Shown piece after piece: positions 1 to 10,039 of a stretch of 64,000 nucleotides of DNA (its first letter is position 1; every line of letters begins with the position of its first letter). The notes under the pieces were generated by a model that was not told the DNA's origin, made no database searches, and worked only from the letters and a program-made list of their open reading frames with translations. A program made the position numbers and the translations under genes. This stretch comes from Podospora pseudocomata. Its lineage: Eukaryota; Ascomycota; Sordariomycetes; Sordariales; Podosporaceae. Location of the stretch: assembly GCF_035222375.1 (NCBI RefSeq), contig NC_085890.1:1054001-1118000 (forward strand), written 5' to 3'.

Positions 1-1219
1 TGTTTGATGGACATAGGTTTGTCTCATTCCCCAGTTGTTTAATCAAGCAAAAATCAAAACAGCTAACAAAAACAGCGGCTGGACAACCTCTGCCAAACTC
101 CGCCAGACTCTCGTCTCTTTTGTCGCCCGCGAGCTGAACCAGACGTATCAAGAATCAAACAATGACCTCTCGGGTCCCGGCGTGGAGGCGGCTATTAGAA
201 AGGGGTTTTTAAAGCTCGACGATGAAATAGTCAACCAGAGCGTGCAAAAAGTCATGAGAGCCAACAACAAGACCATGGCCGCCGAACTTTTGGCACCTGC
301 CCTGTCCGGATCATGCGCCTTATTGTCCTTTTATGACTCCCGCTCTAAGCTCCTCCGCGTAGCTTGCACGGGAGACTCGCGCGCCGTTTTGGGCAGGAGG
401 ACAGAATCGGGAAAATGGACGGCGACGCCGCTGTCGGTTGATCAGACCGGCTCCAATGTGGACGAGGCGAGTAGACTGAGGAGGGAACACCCCAACGAGC
501 CCTATGTCGTTCGGAACGGGAGGGTGCTGGGGGGGTTGGAGCCGTCGAGGGCGTTTGGGGATGCGAGTTACAAGTGGACGAGGGAGATTTCGGAGAAGTT
601 AAGGAAGCACTTTTTTGCGAGGTCGGTCTCGCCGGCGTTGAAGACGCCGCCTTATGTGACGGCTGAGCCGGTGATCACTACCACGAGGATTGAGCCGGAG
701 AGGGGGGATTTTGTGGTGATGGCTACGGATGGGTTGTGGGAGATGTTGACTAATGAGGAGGTGATTGGGTTGGTGGGGAAGTGGATTGATGCTCAGCAGC
801 AAAAGGTGGGGAAACAGTCGGGGTTGTTTGATTCGGTTTGGTCGAGGACTTTTGGCGGTGGAGGGTCGAGTAAGGATGGGCCCGGGGGGTTGCCGGTGGA
901 GGTGTCCAAGGTGGAGGAGGTGGAGGGTCAAAAGACGCCGTTTAGGGGGGTGAGGCAGTGGGGGGGGAATGATGGGTTTGTGGTGGAGGATGCGAATGTG
1001 GCGACGCACCTGGTGAGGAATGCGTTGGGGGGGAAAAACAGGGAGCAGGTTAGCGCGTTGCTGACGCTGCCGGCGCCGTTTTCGAGGAGGTATAGAGATG
1101 ATTTGACCGTGCAGGTTATCTTCTTTGGGGAGGGGGAGGGAGAGGGGAGGGGAGAGGTGGTGGTGAATCGGGAGGCGAGCAAGGGGGTGAAGGGGGAGGG
1201 GGCGAGGGCCAAGTTGTAG
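1..1219 (+). CDS. PTC5: Mitochondrial PP2C-type protein phosphatase (pyruvate dehydrogenase phosphatase-like), 5' end missing
   Basis: This is the 3' part of a metal-dependent PP2C phosphatase; the 5' end lies outside the window. Bases 1-16 read FDGH plus two bases. An intron spans 17-75 (GT-AG, branch-like GCTAAC at 62-67). The second exon, 76-1219, continues SGWTTSAKLRQ, so the metal-binding FDGHSGW motif is rebuilt across the junction. Later PP2C motifs are GSCALLSF, CTGDSRAVLG, FGDASYKW, ATDGLWEM and a C-terminal YRDDLTVQVIFF. Family knowledge: fungal proteins with this WTTSAKLRQ variant are annotated as mitochondrial Ptc5/PDP-type phosphatases that reactivate pyruvate dehydrogenase E1. 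The targeting peptide cannot be seen here. A low-complexity insert (about 835-960) precedes the last motif. The final 80 bases are G-rich and encode a GEGEGEGRGE run. Choice between PTC5 and PTC6 is uncertain. Confidence 0.88.
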
Positions 1220-1883
1220 GGAACTTGGTCTGTTCAACCCGGAGAGGTTTCAAGATGGGTATTGATGCGTTTTCTTTGCTACATGGCGGTTGGTTTCCTA
1301 CGGACTGGCTGGCGGCGCACCTGGGAATATATTTCGGTGGGCAGAGGGTGATGGCTTGGGTTTTTTTTTTTTTTGTTGGCTATCTGTTTAGTACATTACG
1401 GCGGGTGTAGCATATGGCGGAGGGGGTGTTTTCAGCAATGGAGTTTAGGTGTGGTTAGGAAAGACCAGTGATTACTTGTATCAATCAGTATCTTGGGAAA
1501 AGTACCGACGATCGGTAAAGCAAGCAAACTTTAAAAAGACTCGACCGTTGTGCTCAGCTTGATCCTCCGTCCATTCTCCTGGGTGAAAACTCAAAGCTTG
1601 CCAGAAGGAACCACATCATTCAACCTCCTCTATGCACATATCACACATTTGGTAGGGCTCTGAAAAACATCCCATCCACAGGAACTGGCCGGACAGAGCA
1701 GCCGGGATGCGTGCCCCTGCCTGGCTGCCGAAAACAACAACTGCAAAGAGGGAACATCCCTCCTTGGAGCCATCATATTCCAGCGGCCAAGCAGGGCACC
1801 TCTGCCCAGGCCAGTTCTCGGGATGCTCCAACCCAACCCCCTCTTGGTATATCTCCCTCGACCCCCCCTCCCCCCCCTTTACC
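1220..1883. other. Convergent intergenic region
   Basis: This 664-bp stretch separates the 3' ends of the PP2C gene (+) and the cytochrome b2 gene (-). It holds a T12 run near 1361-1372. Short ORFs on both strands lack coding character. It presumably holds both 3' UTRs; no further gene is seen. Confidence 0.6.
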
Positions 1884-3508
1884 CTACAACTTACTCCTTT
1901 CCCTCTGCGGCGGCCCGACAAGTGGATCATAGACCCTCTCCGCCAAAAAATTCACCGGCCCAACCCCATGGCTAAAAAGCCCCCGTGCATCCACCATCCC
2001 CTCGTTCAACTCCTCAATCGTCCTCGCCCCAATGAGCCTCATATTCATCTCCATCTCATCCTTGAGCAACTGCATCGCCCTCTCCACCCCCTCCTGCCCG
2101 TACGCGCTCATAGCATACAAGAACGGTCTCCCTATCCCCACCCCCTTAGCCCCCAAACACAGCGCTTTGATGATATCCGTCGCCCTCCTCACCCCCCCGT
2201 CAACATAAACCTCAATCTTCTTCTCCAGCCCCATCTTCTTCAGCACAGGCATAGTCTCCGCCAAGACTTCAATCCCCGACCTCGCAAAATCCAACTGTCG
2301 CCCTCCATGGTTAGATAGCACCACGCCCGCGCACCCAACCTCCACCGCCCTCAACACGTCCTCCACTCTCTGAACCCCCTTCAAAACGATGGGCATCTTG
2401 GTAACGGACCTGAACCAAGGAATATCATCCCAGCACAGCCCCGGGTCGATAAAACTGCTGATCGCCCTCGCCGCACCCTGGCTGTTGTCCGTCTTCTCCC
2501 CTGACCCCTTCTGCACATTCGAGCCCTCATCCGTGAATTTCAACCTCATGTCTTTCTCCCTCCTCCCCAGCTGTGGCGCGTCAACGGTGATGAACAGCCC
2601 CTTGCAACCCCTCTTCTCGGCGTGCTCGACGATCCTCTTGGTGATGGCCCTGTCTTTGTTGACGTAGAGCTGCAGCCACTGGACTTGGCTTGCATCTGCA
2701 GCGTCCATGATCTCGTCAAAGGAGCAGGAGGCAAGGGTGGGGATCATTTGGACAACGTTGTGCCTCGCCGAAGCACGGGTGAGGACAACCTCGCCTTCTA
2801 CGTGACCGAGTTTGCCGAGAGCGGTGGCGGTGACGTAAAAGGGAATGTCGACCTTGGTGCCGAGCATAGTGGTGGAAAAGTCGACTTTTTCGACGTTGAC
2901 GAGGATTTTGGGGCGGAACCAGATGCGCTGAAAGGCTGTTTGGTTTTCTCGGAGGGTCTACATCTCATGTTGGTTCGCATTTGTCCCAAGATGACCAAGA
3001 GCTCAAGAGGGAGAGGGGAGGGGGGCTTACAATCTCATCATCAGCCGCACTAGAGTAATACCCCCAAGCAGTCTTCTTCATCACCCTCTTTGCCACGCCC
3101 TCAAAGTCAAGCAAGTTGTAGCATTGTTCGAGCAAGGGCATCTCCTCGATCCTCTTCATTCTCTCCTGCTCTTCTGGGAGGACCTCTTGTTTCTCCACAA
3201 CGACGGTGGACATGTCGACGGGACCTTTGTGTTTGTCTTTTGGAAGGTATTTCTCCAGAGTGTCCGGGGGGTGGATGGGGTCGAATTCTTCGGTGGCGTC
3301 TTTGCCGGCGTATTTGAGGATGATTTTGGAGCCGCCGGGGTGTTCGGGGAGGAAGTCTGTCACGTCGTAGGCGCGGCCCTGGGGTTGTCAGTAGGGGAGA
3401 GATATGAGGTGGGGAGCTGGAGAGGGGCACTACATGGACGATGACCCAGCAGTCGTCTGCCGACTTGTGTTTGGCGACTTCCACGCCTGTGAGCTCGACT
3501 TTGGTCAT
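1884..3508 (-). CDS. CYB2: Cytochrome b2-type L-lactate dehydrogenase (FMN-dependent, cytochrome b5 fusion)
   Basis: Three exons (3508-3434, 3378-3031, 2957-1884) give 498 residues; the introns are 55 and 73 bp and both are phase 0. Residues 1 to about 75 form a cytochrome b5 domain beginning [16 protein letters not shown], with the haem-ligand EHPGG motif and the second ligand His in [14 protein letters not shown]. The rest is an FMN-dependent alpha-hydroxy-acid dehydrogenase barrel: [25 protein letters not shown] with the catalytic His, and the FMN phosphate-binding [11 protein letters not shown] and [11 protein letters not shown]. Family role: oxidation of L-lactate to pyruvate with electrons passed to the haem and then cytochrome c. 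Oddity: the start Met sits directly at the b5 domain, so the bipartite intermembrane-space presequence of yeast Cyb2 is absent. A cytosolic form or a different 2-hydroxy-acid substrate is possible. Confidence 0.9.
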
Positions 3509-3523
3509 TTTTTCGGTGGTGGT

Positions 3524-3558
3524 GTGTTGTCCAAGGTGTTGTCCAAGGTGTTGTCCAG
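3524..3558 (-). repeat. 12-bp tandem repeat in the CYB2 leader
   Basis: About 2.9 copies of the 12-mer GTGTTGTCCAAG (plus-strand reading) end 16 bases upstream of the CYB2 start codon, so they lie in its predicted 5' leader. Confidence 0.7.
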
Positions 3559-4304
3559 AAGACGGGTTGAAAGATGGGAATTGGTGGTGAAAGAGGTGCT
3601 CTTTAAACCAGTCTTGTTTCCTTGGGACCGAAATTTCCCCTAGTATGGGAAGGGGGCTGGTGTGAATTATGAAAACGCGAGGATGGGACGAGTTATCTCC
3701 GGTGGTTGGCCGATCTGTTCGAGGTTGGTCGGTGAGGCTGTGGGGATGCCAGTGACTGAGAGGGAGATTCAATTGAAAGGGGGGTCTACGTGGTATATAA
3801 GAGAGCTGAGGGTAGATATCGGGAACAAAGGTCCCAAGCAACCAGTTGTCACACGGCTGGGTCAAGGGGGAAGAGGGCGCTCGACCAAAGCATCATCCAA
3901 GCAGTTGTCATTCGACAGGGATGCTTGGGGGGATGCTGAAGAGGCTCGGCATCTCGGCTGCGTGTGTTGCTTGTCTGCGGGGGGGGGAATGTGGATACCT
4001 CACCCCATTGCCTCAGGCGACGTCATCCGATTTGGCCGAGCTGGGTGAAATTACGGGCAATTTGGTACGGTATCTTACGTATTTTTGGGCTGTTGATTTC
4101 AAGCTGAAGGTGATGAGATGATTGATGGCATCGTCATCTTGAAGACCAGTCTAGATATTTTGCTTCTCGTGGTAACAGGCCCCAAACATTTCAGCCTTGT
4201 GGTTCCATGCCCCCCAACCGTTCCTATCCGTTCAACCAGATTAACAGGCACCACACAAGGTCTCCTCCATCTCCATCCCAACAGCCCTTGTTCCCACTAC
4301 CGTG
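3559..4304. promoter_or_regulatory. Upstream region of CYB2, with a TATA-like site
   Basis: This gap lies upstream of CYB2 (-) and downstream of the next minus-strand gene. A TATATAA/TTATATA element at 3794-3800, about 290 bp from the CYB2 start, is the only core-promoter-like site I see. No other gene is supported; longer ORFs here have no recognisable content. Confidence 0.35.
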
Positions 4305-4934
4305 CTATTGCTGCACATCTTGACCCTGAACATCCCGCCTCTTCCCCAGTAACTCCTCCTCCAACTTAAAACTCCTCCTCTCCTCCTCCTCCTCCCCATC
4401 ACTCCCCTTCCCCTCTTCCTCCCCCGGGAAACCCCTCTCCTCATCCCCATTAACAACCACATACCACCCTACCCTCCCCGCCTCAACCCCCCCTCCCCCC
4501 TCCCCACCAGCTTCCACCACCCCGCCCCCAATCTTCATCAGCTCATCCCTCAGTTTGGGAAACCAGTCACTTTCCAGGTATTGGCTCGTGATAGCAGTAA
4601 TATCAACCACGTCATCAATCCTCACCGCAAAATCGGCTATGTAAGCAAATGGTGTAAAAGCAGATGACAAGTCCCCTGGGTTGTACGCCTCGAGAACTTT
4701 GACGGGGGAGCATGACTGTGAGGCCAGCACATCAAAACCGGACGGAGGCGTATCTGGTGGGGAGTCCGGCGGTGGGATGAATGGGTAGGTGTTGCGGAGG
4801 CAGGACAGGAAGGAGTGGGAGGAGGAGGGGGAGATGAGGTGCTCGGGAGAGCAATCTGACAGGTCGTGGAGGACGGTGAAGATGCGGATCAGGGGGCGGG
4901 GGAAGGGGAAGGCGTGGGTCAGGTAGGTTGGCAT
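4305..4934 (-). CDS. Small conserved fungal protein, developmental-regulator-like (diverged)
   Basis: A single-exon frame gives 209 residues from the ATG at 4934. The N-terminus, MPTYLTHAFPFPRPLIRIF then VLHDLSDCSPEHLI, resembles a family of filamentous-fungal proteins that begin with a GFRWPR..IR-type strand followed by a D-L-D/S-D-[AC] segment. Some of these are annotated as developmental regulators or PH-like proteins. The middle segment FAYIADFAVRIDDVVDITA and WFPKLRDELMKI fits the same family from memory. Residues about 150-209 are Gly- and Glu-rich and interrupted by WYVVVNGDEERGFP. The start at 4934 fits the family. An in-frame ATG at 5123 would add 63 low-complexity residues, including a Leu run encoded by a trinucleotide repeat. 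Molecular function is unknown; the family link is inferred from recalled similarity. Confidence 0.6.
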   Translation of the reverse strand: MPTYLTHAFPFPRPLIRIFTVLHDLSDCSPEHLISPSSSHSFLSCLRNTYPFIPPPDSPPDTPPSGFDVLASQSCSPVKVLEAYNPGDLSSAFTPFAYIADFAVRIDDVVDITAITSQYLESDWFPKLRDELMKIGGGVVEAGGEGGGGVEAGRVGWYVVVNGDEERGFPGEEEGKGSDGEEEEERRSFKLEEELLGKRRDVQGQDVQQ

Positions 4935-6208
4935 TTCTGGGCGGTTGTGAGGCTGAGGTTGTCGTTGTTGATGACTGACTCGACTTGGCTGTGGCGTCGT
5001 TGGCCAGAAGGATGTACTGCGTAGAGGACTCGGACTATCGTATCTCGTGATTGCCCTCGTAGACAACAACAACAACAACAACAAGTCGTCATCGATGGCG
5101 GGGCTGGATTCCAAATCATGCATAGATTGGTGTGGTGTAACGGTCTTGGCGGGGCGAGATGGTGCTCAGCTTTCTAACGGTTCTCAAAAACCAGCCTCTC
5201 CTCCTTACAACAATGTACCGGATGGTCCATCATCATTGATTAGGACCTTTGAAATGTTTCTTCCGTCGTGCAAGCTTCTGCACTCAGGGACCGAACCCAC
5301 CAAACAGAAAGCGTCCTTTACAGTTCGTGTCGACACATTAGGATCTCGAATGCAACCATCTCTAACATCGCCCTCGGCCTGCATTCAGTCCCACTCGGCC
5401 GATGCGACGTGCAGGACTTCATCTCGCGACCAAGGTTGGTCCATTCTCGCGTGTTTTCAAGGATGGAATCCATGGTTGGGGGCCGAATCAGTGCGCTGGC
5501 CGCTTTGGGGGGTGGGGGCGGTGGTCTACCATCTTGAATATCGAACTTGTGTGATGTTCGACTCTGACCTCTTTTGTGACCTCTTGGACGCTAAACTGGT
5601 GAATAGAAGCAAGATCGACAGGGCGGCAACGACGGCGAATGGAGTTTGTTGATGAGGAATCTCACAGCTCTGGAAAGGGGAGAGTCGGTCCTGAACTTGG
5701 GTCCATGAGAGACAACCAGCCCTGTGAACCAAGAATCCAAGTCCAACTCCATCAGACCGACGTGGCTTGCCTAACTATCTTTCTATGGATCAGTTTTGTA
5801 CGAGCATTTTCTGCATAAATAACAATGTGATGGCCGACCCCAGGACAGCAGAGGCCATTGCCTTATCGTAACCAAAAGGGCAACTGTTCGCAGCCTATAA
5901 CATGGCTTAAAACAGGGGGTTTTATTTGCAAATAACTCCCCAGCTAGCACCAAGACAGGGAGCGGGCTTTGCCAAGAAACGGCCCCTGCTGTGTTGAATG
6001 TCTTGGTGGTGAGAACTAAACCCTACCCCAGCTCCTTGCCGATGGCAACCTCACGCACCTCGACGGCCCAGCCGGCCATCTATCTGATGGGCCACGGCCG
6101 ACCAAAGGATTTTTTGTTCCCGTCTCTGTCCCAGTGTCGATCTCTTTTATCTTTTATTGCGCCGCTCTTTACCTTTGGTTCTTGTTTCTTTTCTGTTCCT
6201 CCCGACAT
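4935..6208. other. Divergent intergenic region
   Basis: This 1.27-kb stretch separates the divergent developmental-regulator-like gene (-) and the PAN-like membrane protein gene (+). It contains an (AAC)n microsatellite at about 5063-5084. The plus-strand frame at 5047-5652 shows no family signature or codon pattern and was not called. Confidence 0.5.
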
Positions 6209-7391
6209 ATGTCGACCACAAATCCCTACGGCTACACCATGGCCGCCACAGTAAGACGTAGCCAATCTGGTGTTTCTCCCCGTCTTTGATAATGACAGCC
6301 CTGCAGCACGATCAAGGCCTCGAGCCAGCGCGCCACGACTATCCAGAGGTCACAGACCCTTCCCACTGCGCACCGGAATACGTGCCTCCCCAGCCACTGG
6401 CCAATGAGCCGATGAAGCCGTATGGGAGTACCTACGTGACTCCCGCCGCCCCTTATGAGCTCTCACACACGAGGGAATCATCCTCGGCATATGGTGGACA
6501 TGTAGCAACGGCGGCACCACCTTACGATATGCACGATCAGGTCCGGTTGCGAGCATTGCCCCCAACAGATCCGTCATCATCGATGAGCTCGGAAAAGCCC
6601 CCTTCTCACCACCGGAAAAAGACAATATTCGGCTGCACAACAATGGTGTTTGTTCTCTCGTGCATCATTGCGCTTCTGTCGATGGCGGTGATTGGGCTGG
6701 CAGCTGCCGCGGGGATGGAGGCGCACAGGGCGAACACCAACGCGAGCAGGATGGCGGTCATGCTTGCTGAGAGCAATAGTACGTGTGGGGGGTTGGAGTC
6801 GGTTTCTGACGCCGAGCCCGAGCCTGGTACCGGTTCTGGTTCTGATTCCAACACTACTCCCGGCAGCACAAGAACCGTCACCGTCACCATCTCCGCTGCT
6901 GCTGCGGCGACCGAGACTGTCAGGGTCACTCCTGCTTCTGCCATCTCCGCCGTTGACGACGGCTGCTCGGAAAACCCTGAGAAAGTCCACGGGTCGACTT
7001 ATACTTCTTACAAACGTATGCGCCCCCCCCCCCACACTCCTTTATTTCACCCTTCTTTTACTAACCTATCTTAGGCTTCAACTCTTTGAAATTCACCCGC
7101 TACTGCCAACGAGATCCAGACGGCTCGCTCCTGATGGTGATTTTTACCTCGACTTTTGAGCAGTGCATGGACGCGTGCGCGTCGTACTCGACTTATGTAG
7201 CGGAGTCGTTCCCCACGGGAGGCGCAAAGACGAGGTGTGACGGGGTTAGTTTTATTCCGGAGTGGGCGGATAAGGCTGCTGCGAGTAAAGAGAATTCGAG
7301 GGGGAATTGTTACCTGAAGAGTGGAGTTAAGGGGGAGGGGGGAGAGAATGGGAAGAAGGTCAAGGTTCATGCTGCTATTTTGCAGGGATAG
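6209..7391 (+). CDS. Single-pass membrane protein with Cys-rich PAN-like ectodomain
   Basis: Three exons (6209-6250, 6307-7015, 7075-7391) give 355 residues. The introns are 56 and 59 bp, the second with an ACTAAC branch-like site at about 7060. The cytosolic N-terminus is Pro/Tyr-rich (about 1-115). One membrane span (about 120-145) contains TTMVFVLSCIIALLSMAV. A Ser/Thr/Glu-rich stalk follows. The last 110 residues hold paired cysteines in FTRYCQRDPDG, FEQCMDACASYSTY, TRCDGVSFIP and GNCYLKSG. That spacing resembles PAN/apple-like modules in many Pezizomycotina membrane proteins. The predicted topology, N-in and C-out, suggests a cell-surface or wall-facing role. Function is not known. The exon 1 choice rests on the GTAAGA donor and phase-0 TGCAG acceptor, which keep the frame. 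Confidence 0.75.
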
Positions 7392-10039
7392 TTAAGTTGG
7401 GGGAGGGGAGGAGTGATACCCAGGGTGTGTGTGCGTGAGGAGTAGGTAGTAGATTGGATTGGTTTGTTGTGCGATTATAATGGGAGGACATTGGGAAACG
7501 TTGAGGAAGGGTGGGGTATGATGTGTTTATCTGGGCTTTGAATTTGACTGGATTGATTGTTCAGCTTGCTCTTTTTCTTCTTTGGCGCTAATAAATACCT
7601 GTATGAAAAACTGGTGCGTGAGTCTGACCGTTTTCGTGCTTGAAGCACGTACGCATGTTTATATGTGATGAAAACATGAGCCAAGTGTGTGGTGAAATGG
7701 TCTGCAATCAATCCTTCAAAGATGTGTCAATTCTCTCCTTCAATGATACTCCGTATGCCTTCAAAGACGGTCAGAACATCGTTGGGAATATAACATAGGT
7801 TTTGAAGAGACACTCAATGGCATGTTTCAAGGATGGTCAGTCTGTCCTAAAAAGGAAAAGAAATAAGGGGCTCTTTTAGCGTAGTGATAGGCCCTTCAGG
7901 CAACAATAAAAGGCATGTTTATCTATCCTCAAAGATCCAAAGCCGGCGGTTATTACAGCTTTACTTGTATTTGACCAGCGGGTATAACTGCAGTGATGAA
8001 TGACTTTGAGTAGTTCTTGCTCAGCAACCACCTATAGCTTTCTAAAGGGGCATCATCATCTTGTGGGACTGTGCTCGTTGTTAATGTACCTAGGCTTCCA
8101 CACCGTCTTCTACATAATGATTGTCAAAGTGGTGGCTGTCAAAGTAATAGTTGTCAACAACCTGAAGAAGGGCAGCAACAGTGGTGGTCACGAAGTAGAG
8201 GTCGTTAAGCGGGGGCAGTTGGGAAAATCGATGTGGTGACGGAGTATCGTGGGTCTGTCAAGACCATCCACCCTCCAACACCACCCACCCTCACCACCAC
8301 CACCATCACAAAAATAAATGAACAATCGTGACAACAGCAAAAGATAGGCACACCAGGATTCGAACCTGGGTTTTACACCGCATCAGATCAACACCCTCAC
8401 ACCTCTCCCCCCACCCCTTGGAAGGCAATCGCAGAAGCCAAGCGCGATGCCGCACCTGACACTAACAGTACAGCACTCCATGTAAGCAACGAGTTGTAGC
8501 AAGGAAGGAATTGGTGTTTAGACATTATCACCCCAACCGAGTCGTCTTGAACAACTTGACCATGCGCCCCGTCATGCGTCAGCTCTTATTTGTTATCATG
8601 GCAAGTACTGGGCCAAATATGTAAGCCATTGGTCCGTGGGTCGCGCGACTTTGTTGTGTTGTGTTTGGGGAAGGGGCGATGAGGGCTGGGTGGCACGTAC
8701 GTTGTGTGTGAGGTGAGAAGGAACGGTGATGGTAGAGGGCATACACAATGGGTGGGGAGAGCATGGGTTTGGAGCTTGAGGGGGTGGGATGATTCGCCAT
8801 CAACAGCTCGTGGTCAAATGGTCACCGGTGCTGAGCTTGCTCCCCCGAACATCAAACAACGGCTTCACATCCCGGAGCTATGGTGCACCCGACAAACGCT
8901 CTACCTCCTCCCCCTCAACTGCTGATGGCCTCACAATTTCCCGCTGATACCCATCTCACAATTCCTTCCGCTGGTCCCCTCCAGATCGATTGTCTATGTC
9001 GGGGTTGGTAAGACTCTAGCAGACGTCGAAAATCTTGTGTGTTGGCTGTGTGGACATGTGACTTATTACTGTACCTTCAGCCATGGCAAAGATGCCTCCA
9101 ATGAAGAGGGCCGTGTTGTTGATGGCCTGGTCCATTACTGTTCACAAGATTGCGGCTTGAATACAAGCTTGCGGATTGGATACATATATTCTAGGAACAA
9201 AACTCTGTTTGGCCCCCTCTGTAAGCCAAACATTCTCAATTGCTCTATCAATATTTTGAAAGGAGGCAGCTTAAACTCCTTACCATTGCTCAACCTCCTC
9301 GTAGCATCAACTCATCAAAACACAATCACACAACCCACACACCACAACATCAATCACCTTCCTGCCCCTCCCGCCCACAAAACAGCAGCACACACAAGTA
9401 GAGTAATTTTATGTTTTATGCCTATCACCCACCGCTTTGTGTCTACAAGCATAGGTAGACAGCAAAGCAAATCAGGTAGTTAACTATACACATTGTCCCC
9501 CCCTTCACTCACCACCCCCCGGGACCTCCTAACTGTCACTCCCCCCCCGCCTCCTGCCCCATCTCAAGCCACTCCCCCCCATTCCACCAACCCCAGTCCC
9601 CAAGCAAAGTCCCCTTGCAAATATGATTTCTTTGTAAAAAAAAAAAGTTTAAAACACAGTGCTGATACGAAAAAAGCCCGCTGAATAATAAAAGCAAGAG
9701 AAGCAAAGAAAAAAACCAACCCCAACCCCAAACCCACCCAATCACCTCGTCCCTACCCAGTCCCAGAGAGAGTCCTCCATCAACCTCCCTTTCCCATCCC
9801 TTTCCTTCCCCCACCCAAAACGCCCCATGGAAAAAAAGAAAAAAAAAGATCGAATTTTTGGTATTGTGCCGACATTGTTGAATGAAATAACCGAAAAAAC
9901 GCTGACCGTGAAAAGAAGAGAAAAAAGAACGAAGCGAGCCGGCGAAATATATACCATTCACAGCAACAAAAAGCACTGAATGTATTTTTCAGACGAAAGA
10001 AAAAAAACCCAACAACCCCAACAACCCCAACAAAGAATA
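7392..10039. other. Gene-poor gap with a tRNA-like unit
   Basis: This 2.6-kb stretch between the membrane-protein gene (+) and PSY2 (-) is richer in A+T than the genes. It holds a tRNA-like element at 8345-8457, described separately. The frame at about 9037-9483 has no true ATG at its apparent start and no family signature. The last 600 bases carry A-rich and C-rich runs, probably the PSY2 3' UTR. I see no other gene. Confidence 0.5.
8345..8457 (-). tRNA. tRNA-like Pol III unit, isotype unresolved (possible pseudo-tRNA)
   Basis: On the minus strand a perfect T-arm (CCAGG TTCGAAT CCTGG, a good B box) is followed by a 7-nt acceptor strand TGTGCCT, an A, and a T4 terminator at 8342-8339. The far 5' end offers AGGTGCG, which pairs with all seven bases if three G-U pairs are allowed. 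Next comes a 5-bp D-like stem ATCGC/GCGAT. The anticodon arm cannot be drawn cleanly: no loop with U33 has a paired stem unless a long intron or extra arm is assumed, and U8 is missing. It could be a diverged intron-containing tRNA, a pseudogene or a tRNA-derived element. Confidence 0.4.

Noticed and set aside
1707-2318. 203-codon plus-strand frame opposite CYB2
   Set aside because: It is the antisense shadow of the FMN-binding domain, rich in Pro, His and Arg from reversed G-ending codons.
5047-5652. 201-codon plus-strand frame in the divergent gap
   Set aside because: Its start is in a (AAC)n repeat, the translation has no recognisable segment, and it lies in a promoter region.
9037-9483. 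148-codon frame with several Cys and His near its start
   Set aside because: The apparent start codon is GTG, the rest is Pro/His/Thr-rich, and the Cys spacing matches no zinc-binding motif.
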